A DNA stretch of 63,476 nt, taken from the NCBI GenBank assembly GCA_903844645.1, contig CAIMUP010000058.1, positions 1 through 63,476 on the forward strand. Direction: 5' to 3'. The stretch comes from an uncultured Bacteroidota bacterium. Lineage in GTDB: Bacteria > Bacteroidota > Bacteroidia > AKYH767-A > JABDAW01. Below are positions 43,331 to 52,400 of this stretch, piece after piece. The notes below the pieces were generated by a model. That model had not been told where the DNA came from. It ran no database searches and was given only the letters and a program-made list of their open reading frames with translations. The translations under genes and the position numbers were made by a program. Position 1 is the stretch's first letter. Each line of letters starts with the position of its first letter.

Positions 43331-43383
43331 AAGCCACGAATCTCACGAATTAAATGTACCCTAATTCGTGAAATTGGTGGCTT
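43331..43383. repeat. AGCCACGAATT palindrome, copy 2
   Basis: Arms 43331-43352 and 43362-43383 (starting AAGCCACGAAT) are complementary with two mismatches around a 9-nt loop. Same family as 31999-32056. It lies 20 nt beyond the 3' end of the giant minus-strand gene and may terminate it. Confidence 0.75.
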
Positions 43384-43403
43384 CTTCTCGGTAGTATCTG
43401 TCC

Positions 43404-46400
43404 TTATTTAATAATCGCGATCCGTCCTTTGGCGGTTATGCCTTCGGTATCTTTTATCTGCCAATAATAAATGCCATTATCGAGGATGGAAACATCTATC
43501 GCTTTCGTTCCATCCGCACCCTTCATCCCCGTTAAGGGCATGGTATAAACCGTTCTGCCGGTAATGTCGGTGACGAGGAATTGAGAGTTGAGAGTTGACA
43601 ATTGAGCGTGATGATACACCAAGGTAAAGGTTCCATTATTGGGATTTGGGAAGAGGGCGAAACGGGTATTTGATGATAGGTCTATGCCGTTGGTCGTTAA
43701 TACGGTATAGCTGGTAGAAGAGGCTGTGCATCCCGAGGCATTCGTAACCATTACAGTATAATTTCCTGACGAAGGAGGGAGGATATTATTGAGAGTATCA
43801 TGAAGAATGGCTGTATCATTTCGATACCATTGGTAATGAAAAGTTGGATCGTAATTGGTCGAAATATTATTTGAAACTGGAAAAATAGAAGGGGTAGGAG
43901 GGGAGGGGTTGACGGTAATATTTATTGAATCTCCGAAGAGGCTTGTTCCGCAAGCATTCTTGGCATATACTTTTAGGTAGCCGCTCTGCGAACCTACGGT
44001 ATCTATTATCGCCAAGGTATCGGAATTGCCGATCCAGGTTGCGGGATTTGTCCAGATATAGCTCAAGGTGTTGGAATTATTCGAGGCATAAGGAGTGCGG
44101 TAAGCATGGATGGTATTTTGACAAACAATGAGCGGTCCGGTAATGGTATCAGGTCGGCGTGGCAAACCGGTATCTACGCTTACATAGAGCCATCCGCTTC
44201 CATACGTTGCCCCACATTGGTTATGAGCAACTAATCGAATGAATTCACTTACTGTACCTATGGTTACTGAATCAGTCGTCGTAGTTGAATTATTACTAAT
44301 CCAATCTCCAGGATTCTGTAATTGCCATGAATAATAGGTAGCACCTGAAACGGTATCAGCTTGATAAGTTGCTAACGAACCATGACACAAATGCGAAGGA
44401 CCAACTGGTGTGGTAGAGGGGGTTGACGGCGTACCAAGAATGTGTACAATAATCATTTGCGGGAGGCTGGTATCGCAACCGTTGTATGCCGTTACCCAAA
44501 TTGTATCTAAGCCAGCATTGCCTCCAGCATCGGCAGTGATGCTGGTGGTATTCTGCCCCGCTGTCAAGGTCATTCCCGAAGGCAATGTCCAGATATAACC
44601 TGTTGCACTATTCACTGCGGTAATGGAATAAGGAATATGAGGGTGATTGATGCAAGTAGAATCAGCTCCGATAATCGGTCCGGGTTGTAGCGGAGGGGTG
44701 GTAACGGAGATATTCAGATAGCTATAGTTGGTGCTCGTTCCGCAAGCATTTTGCGACTTCACTCTTAACTGTCCGCTTACAGTTCCTACAGTTGCCAGCA
44801 GGGTTTCAGTAGTTCCTGATGTGATCCATCCGTTGGTAAGATTATACCAAAGATACCCCAAAGCACCTGGTACAGGAGTTATGGAATAAGTTTGCTGCGT
44901 TAATGAACAAACCGCTTGCGGACCGGTGATGTTTCCGGGTTGAGCAGGGACTAATATTACAGAATCATACGATACACGGGCAGGGCTTGAACCGCAAGCA
45001 TTGTTAGCCGTTACCGATACATTTCCACTTGTAGTTCCGGCTGTAATATGAATGGTATCAGTGGTGGAAACACCCGTCCATCCGATAGGTTTTGTCCATG
45101 TATAAGAAGTAGCACCAGCCACCGAATCAACAAAGAAAGTTTGGAATGTTCCTTGACAAAAAGTGGTGCTGCCAGTGATAGGTCCGGGTTGTTGAGAAAC
45201 AGTCATTACACTGACTGCAAAAGAATCAAGGGCACTATATCCAAAGCTGTTATGAGCTACCACAGTAACATATCCCGAACCAGCCCCAACCGTCATGATG
45301 ATGGAAGTATCTTGTTGCACTCCGGTCCAGCCGGCAGGCATTGTCCATAGATAATCTGTGGCACAAGGAACAGAATGAATAGAATAAGTTAGATGAGCAG
45401 CAAGACATGGGGAAGCATATCCGGTAATACCTGTTGGAGTTCGAGGAAGGGTATCAACAACAATGGTAATTGACCGGGAAAGACCCATGCCACATGAATC
45501 AATGGGAGCAACAGTGATGATTCCGCCAACATTGTTTGAAGTAACGAATATAGAATCTGCTGTTGAGCCACCCGTCCATCCATTAGGTAAGGTCCAACTA
45601 TAAGAAGCTGCATTAAGAACAGGAGCAACTTTGTAAAGATTGGTAGTCCCTGAACAAATAGTTGCCGAACCGATAATGGCAGCAGGTTGAGGAGGAACAG
45701 TATTGACTGTTACGGCTAATGTTCTTGGAATACTATTTCCACAAATGTTGGTAGCAATAACAGTAACCAATCCGCTTGAATCATGGACAGTAGCCGTTGC
45801 AGAAGTACCGTTGTTGATGCTTGTCCAACTTGCAGGAAATGTCCAGTTGTATCCAGTTGTATTTGAATCTGGAGGAATAGAATAGGTTTGAATCGTTCCA
45901 TTGCAGAAAGAAGTATTTCCAGTAATAATAGCGGGTTGTGCGGGCACGTGGTTTATGGCAACAGGCATTGCTAATGAACTGCTTCCACATACATTGGATG
46001 CCATAATTTGAATGTTACCTGGATTGGAATTAGGAATAACAGTTACAAAATTTAAGTTAGGGACTCCAGACCATCCATTAGGGATGCTCCAAGAGTAAAA
46101 TGTAGCACCAACGCCATTAGTGTCAATAGAATAAACTTGCGATGAGCCAGGACAAACAAGATTGCTGCCAATAATGGAACTGTAGATTGTCGGAGTTGTG
46201 CAAGGAGCAAGTAAACGTACTCTGCTGTTTAAATAATCGCCGACATATACATTGCCGGATGGATCAACGCAAAGCCCGATAGGATTCTTTAACATGGCAT
46301 TTATTGCCAAACCATTATCTCCTGAATAGCCAGCAGTAGTATTTCCTGCAATAGGATGGATGTAGCCATCAGTGGAAATTTTCCTTATCAAATTATTTCC

Positions 46401-49400
46401 GCCATCAGCAATGAATACATTGCCGACAGCATCAACTGCTACGCCATAAGGAGAATTCAAATGTGCCAAAGATGCTAGCCCGCCATCACCGAAGTACCCT
46501 TGGGCAGTATCAGTCATCGAAGTAATGATTCCAGCATAAGATACTTTTCTGATGCAATTATTCCATGTGTCTGCGACATATATGTTTCCCAAAGCATCCA
46601 CCGCAACGCCTGAAGGATATTTTAATCGTGCTGAATCGGCGAGTCCGTTGTCTCCAGCATACCCAGAAAACGTACCCTTTCCTGCAATAGTTCTGATGGT
46701 ATCATTAGTACCTATTTTACGAATGCAATGGTTGTTCCTATCACCGATATAGATATTTCCAATATTGTCAATTGCAATTCCATAAGGGGAATTTAAGTAA
46801 GCATTAATCGCTTTGCCTCCGTCACCAATGAATGCAGGGCTGGTAAATCCACAAATGGTAGTTATGATTCCTGTAGCACCATTGATCTTTCTGATTCTGT
46901 TATTTCCATTATCAGCGATATAAACATTGCCCATTGCATCCACAGCAACTCCGGTGGGAAAAGAAACTTTAGATGACGTTCCAATAACTCCGTCAGGTCC
47001 AAAACCAGCAGTCCCAGTTCCAGCAATGGTTGTTATGAATCCAAAGATGTCCACTTTACGAATTCTGTGGTTTCTATAATCTGCGATATAAATATTACCT
47101 GTCGCATCCTTAGTAACGCCTACGACCGTATCTAATGAGGATATCGTAGCAAGAATATTATCAAAAGTAAATCCGGGCACGCTGTCTCCTGCAATGGTGC
47201 TAATGAGATAATTCGTAGTAGAGGAATTAGAATTAACAGTAACAGGAAAGGAACTTGGAAGAATACTGTTGCCGCAAGCATTGACAGTGTAAACAGAAAT
47301 ATTTCCAATAGATGCTCCTACGGTAACATTGATGGAGTTTGTTGTTGATGAGCCAGTCCACGAATTTGGTAAAATCCAAACATAGGTTGATGCGCCACTT
47401 ACTAGAGGTATGGAATAGCTCTGCTGGCTGCCAATCGTTACAGGAGATGTGCCAGTAATTGCCCCAGGTTGAGGTGGAACCATATTAACAGCGATTGCTG
47501 CAGTTTGAGAAGAACTACTTCCACAAACATTATTTGCCGTTGCTGAAATTGATCCACCGGATGTTCCGGCAATGGAATTGATAGTATTTGTTGATGATGC
47601 ACCAGACCATGTTCCGTTGGGCAATGCCCATGTGTAGCTTGTAGCATTTGAATCAGGAATTAAAGAATAAGATTGTGAAGAACCTTGGCAAACAGCAACC
47701 AAACCAAGAATAGAGGAGGGTGTTGCAGGTATAAATCGAACAGTAACAGGAAGTATTTGTGGAACACTATTACCTGAACTGTTATGTGCTACAACAGAAA
47801 TGTTTCCAGATAAGGTTCCAACAGTATCAACGATTGAGTTGGTAGAAGAAGAGCCAACCCATCCGGAAGGCATTGTCCAGATATAGTTTGTGGCACAGGC
47901 GACAGGCTGAATGGAATAAGTTTGAATTGAATTAGCACATGGAGAATCATTACCGGTAATGATTCCAGGGGATTGTAGTGTCGTGGTTACGGCAATTGCA
48001 AACGATGTTGGAGGGCTTGAACCACAAACATTGTTTGCCATAACTATTATATTTCCTCCTGTTGCTCCTGATGTTACATTGATAGAATCGGTTATTGATG
48101 AACCATTCCAGCCCGAAGGTATACTCCATGTGTATGATGTTGTGCTTGCAACAGATTCGATTGAATATTCACTCGATGAATTAGCACAAATGGTTGTGAA
48201 TCCTATGATTGATGAAGGTGCAGAAGGAACGGTCATTGCTATTACTGTCATTGTTCTTGCAATGCTGGATCCGCAACTGTTATTCGCAGTAACAGTAACA
48301 ATCCCGCTTGTGTCGTTAGTAGTTGCAGTTATTGAATTTGTAGATGAATTTCCACTCCATCCATTTGGATAAACCCAAGCGTAACTTGTTGCACCACCAA
48401 CAGGGGAAATGGAATATGTTTGAATACTATCACGACAAAATGTCGCAGCTCCTGTAATAGCTCCAGGTTGCGGAGGTATAGGGTTAATGGTTATAGTAGC
48501 TGTTTTTTCATAGACACTGCTGCCACAAATATTGTTGGCTTTTACTTTGATGATACCTCCATTTGAATTGGCAGAAGGGGAAATGGAATTTGTTAATGAG
48601 TTTCCAAACCAACCACCAGGTAGAGTCCATGTATAGCTCGTTGCTCCAGCCACATTATTGATAGAATACGTTTGTTGCGAACTAGCACAGACAACGAATG
48701 TTCCAGTTATTGTACTATCAAGGAAAACCGGAGGATTGCATGGTGTAAGTTGTCTGATTCTACTGTTAAGATAATCCCCAATTAAAATAGTTCCTGTTTG
48801 ATCAACACAAACACCTATTGGGCTTTTTAGGTAAGCAGATAAAGCCAATCCATTATCCCCAAAGAAGCCGGGCGTAGAAGTACCCGCAATAGGGTAGATG
48901 ATACCATTGGTTTTTATTTCACGAATAACATTGTTACCTCCATCGGCAACAAATACATTACCAATAGGATCAACTGCGACACCATAGGGATAATTAAATC
49001 GGGCATGTATAGCAACATCCCCGTCACCGCTATATCCCCGACTTGTATCAATATTGCCTATTGTAGAAATAATACCTAAAGTACTCAATTCACGAATACA
49101 GTTATTATAAGTGTCAGTAAAAAAGATATTGCCTAATGCATCAACAGCAATGCCCGATGGGTATTGCAACTTAGCGGAATCTCCAATCATTCCATCTCCA
49201 TAGAAACCCGCAATAGTTCCTCGCCCTGCAATTGTTGTAATCGTGTCATTCGGATTTATTTTTCTAATGCAATGATTGTTTCTATCCGAAAAATACACAT
49301 TGCCCGAATTATCGACTGCGATACCATAAGGGAAATGTAATGACGCGTTAGTTCCTTTAACTCCATCGCCGGAATAGCCTTGAATGGCACTTCCTGCAAT

Positions 49401-52400
49401 AGTAGTAATGATACCAGAAGTATTAATTTTTCTAATTCTGTTATTACCATTATCAGCAACGAAAATGTTGCCAACTATATCAATCGCAACACCCGTTGGG
49501 AAAGAAAGTTGGGCATTAATAGCAAGGATATTGTCATTGTTAAAACCTGCTATGCCCGTACCAGCAATTGTAGTAATAGTTCCATTTAAATCAATTTTTC
49601 TGATTCTATGATTACGATAATCTGCAACGTACATATTACCTGATACATCTTTTACAACACCCGCAACAGAATCTAAATGAGATGCTGTTGCAAAGATACT
49701 GTCTCCTGAATAACCAGCTGTACTATCACCTGCAACAGTGCTGATAATATAATTTGTAGAGGTTATATTTTGATTAATGGTAACACCTAATGATGCAAAA
49801 GGACCAACGCCACAATCATTAATTGCAGCAACAGAGACATAACCGATAGATGCACCAACAATAGGGCTAATGGATGTCGAATTTGATGTTCCTATCCAAA
49901 ATTGCGGAAGTGCCCATGAATACCCTAATGCACCAGAGACAGAAGGGATAGTATATGTAGGATTACTACCAACGGTAACATAATTACTACCACTTATCAC
50001 ACTTGGTTGAGACAGCAACAGATTAACAATTATGGCAAGGGTTTGAGAAGAACTTGTACCGCAGGAGTTGCTTGAACTTACACTAATAGTTCCACCTGAT
50101 AATCCAGCAATTGCAGTGATTGAATTAGTTGAAGAAACACCTGTCCATTCAACATTTGGTAAAGTCCAATTATAAGCTATAGCGTTTGCATCATTGATAA
50201 CAGAATAAGTTTGAGTAGTTCCCTGACAAACTGGTGATGACCCTACAATTGACGAAGGTGTAGAAGGAATCGAATTAACTGTTATTGCTAAAGTTTGAGC
50301 AGTACTACTATCTGTGCTGCTATGCGCTCTTACTGAAATAATTCCAGAAACAGCACCTACTGTAATGGTTATTGAATTGTTTGAAATAACACCAGTCCAT
50401 CCTATTGGTAGTGACCATGTATAACTTGTTGCACAAGAAATGGGAGCGATAGAATATGTATGTACAGTACCAGCACAAACCATAGTGGCTCCCGAAATAC
50501 TAACTGGTTGTTGAAGAGTATTCGTTACTGTCATAGACGCATTTTGAGGAGTACTTGAACCACAACTATTGTTGGCAGTTACGGTTACACTTCCGCCATT
50601 GATTCCTGAAATTGTGGAAATAGAGTCTATTGAAGAATTCCCAATCCATCCATTGGGCAATGACCAAGTATAGCTTGTGGAATTAGGGACAGATACTACA
50701 GAGTAGATATTAGAAGTTCCAGAACAAACTGTTGTAGGACCAATGATAAGATTGGGCATTGATGGCATAGTGTTTCCTGCAACTGTCAATGATCTTAGAG
50801 CACTGTTTCCACAAACATTTCCTGCAGATACACTAACTGTTCCACTTGTAGTATTTGTTACCGTTGTTAGAGAATCGGAGTTTGAAGATCCATTCCAACC
50901 ACTTGGTGCTGTCCATGTATAAGTTGTTGCTCCGGGAATTATTGCAACTGAATAAATTTGGGTAGTTCCCTCGCAGAAAATTGCATTGCCGACAATAGCT
51001 CCAGGCTGTGCAGGAACAGGGTTTAATGCTACCGTAATACTTTTTTGATATGCACTGTTTCCACAACTGCTGTTTGCTACAACTTTCACTTGCCCACCAG
51101 AGTTATTGGCAGTAACAGTAAGGGTATTTGTTGATGAGCTACCTGTCCAGCCGAATGGAAAAGTCCAGGTATAACCAGTTGCACCTGCGACAGGATTGAT
51201 CGAATATATTTGTTGGGTATTTGCACAAATTATGCTGTTTCCGGTAATCATGCTATCTAAGAAAATAGGAGGAGTGCAAGGAGATAAAATTCTTACCCTG
51301 CTGTTTAAATAATCGCCAATAAGAATATTACCTGTAGCATCAACAAATACACCGATAGGGGATTTCAATGTAGCCTGCAATGCCAAACCATTATCACCAG
51401 AGAAGCCTGCAAAGGATGTACCTGCAATAGGATAAATCTTACCATCACTTTTAATTTCTCTGATTACATTATTTCCTCCATCAGAGATATACACATTGCC
51501 AAGAGCATCAACAGCGACTCCATAAGGAGCACGCAAACGAGCATGGATAGCAGGTGTTCCATCACCAGCATAACCAGGGATAGTATCAACATTTGCAATG
51601 GTAGAAATGATTTCGTTGGTATTAATTTTACGAATACAATTATTGTAAGTATCGGCAAAGAACACATTACCCTTACCATCTACTGCGACACCCGAAGGAT
51701 ATTGCAACTTAGCAGAATCACCTGGTAAGCCATCACCATAGAATCCAGCAATAGTGCCTCTTCCAGCAATAGTTGTGATAGTATCGTTTGTTCCAATCTT
51801 TCGGATGCAATGGTTATTTCGATCTCCGAAATAAGCATTTCCTGCTGCATCAACAGCAATGCCATAAGGTGAATTTAATTGGGCATTAATTGCTTTACCG
51901 TTATCGCCGGAAAACCCTTGAGTAGTACCTGCAATAGTCGTGATGATACCACTTGTATTTATCTTTCGGATTCTATGACTTCCATTATCTGCAATAAAGA
52001 TATTTCCTACGGCATCAACTGCCACTCCTGTAGGAAAGGAAATAGTTGCCAGTGTTGCTTGATTGCCATCCCCTGTATGACCCGAAGTGCCATTACCACA
52101 TATTGTTGTGATGATTCCAAAACCATCAATTTTACGTATTCTATGGTTTCGATAATCGGCAATATACACGTTTCCGTTATTGTCCTTTGCTACTCCTGCA
52201 ATGGAATCCAAATGAGAAGATGTTGCAGCAACGTTATCAAAATTATACCCCGCAGTATTATCACCTGCTACGGTACTGATAATGTAATTCTGCGTAGTGA
52301 TGGTTTGATTAATCGTAATAGCCAATGATTGAGCAGGACCAATGCCACAAGCGTTGATTGCACTAACTGTAACATAGCCTATTGCCGCTCCCGCAGTAGC

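Noticed and set aside
51879-52328. Plus-strand frames inside the giant gene (for example 51879-52328, 47959-48372, 54426-54962)
   Set aside because: They mirror the repetitive NHL/Ig coding sequence on the other strand and recur with each repeat block; no protein-like motifs.
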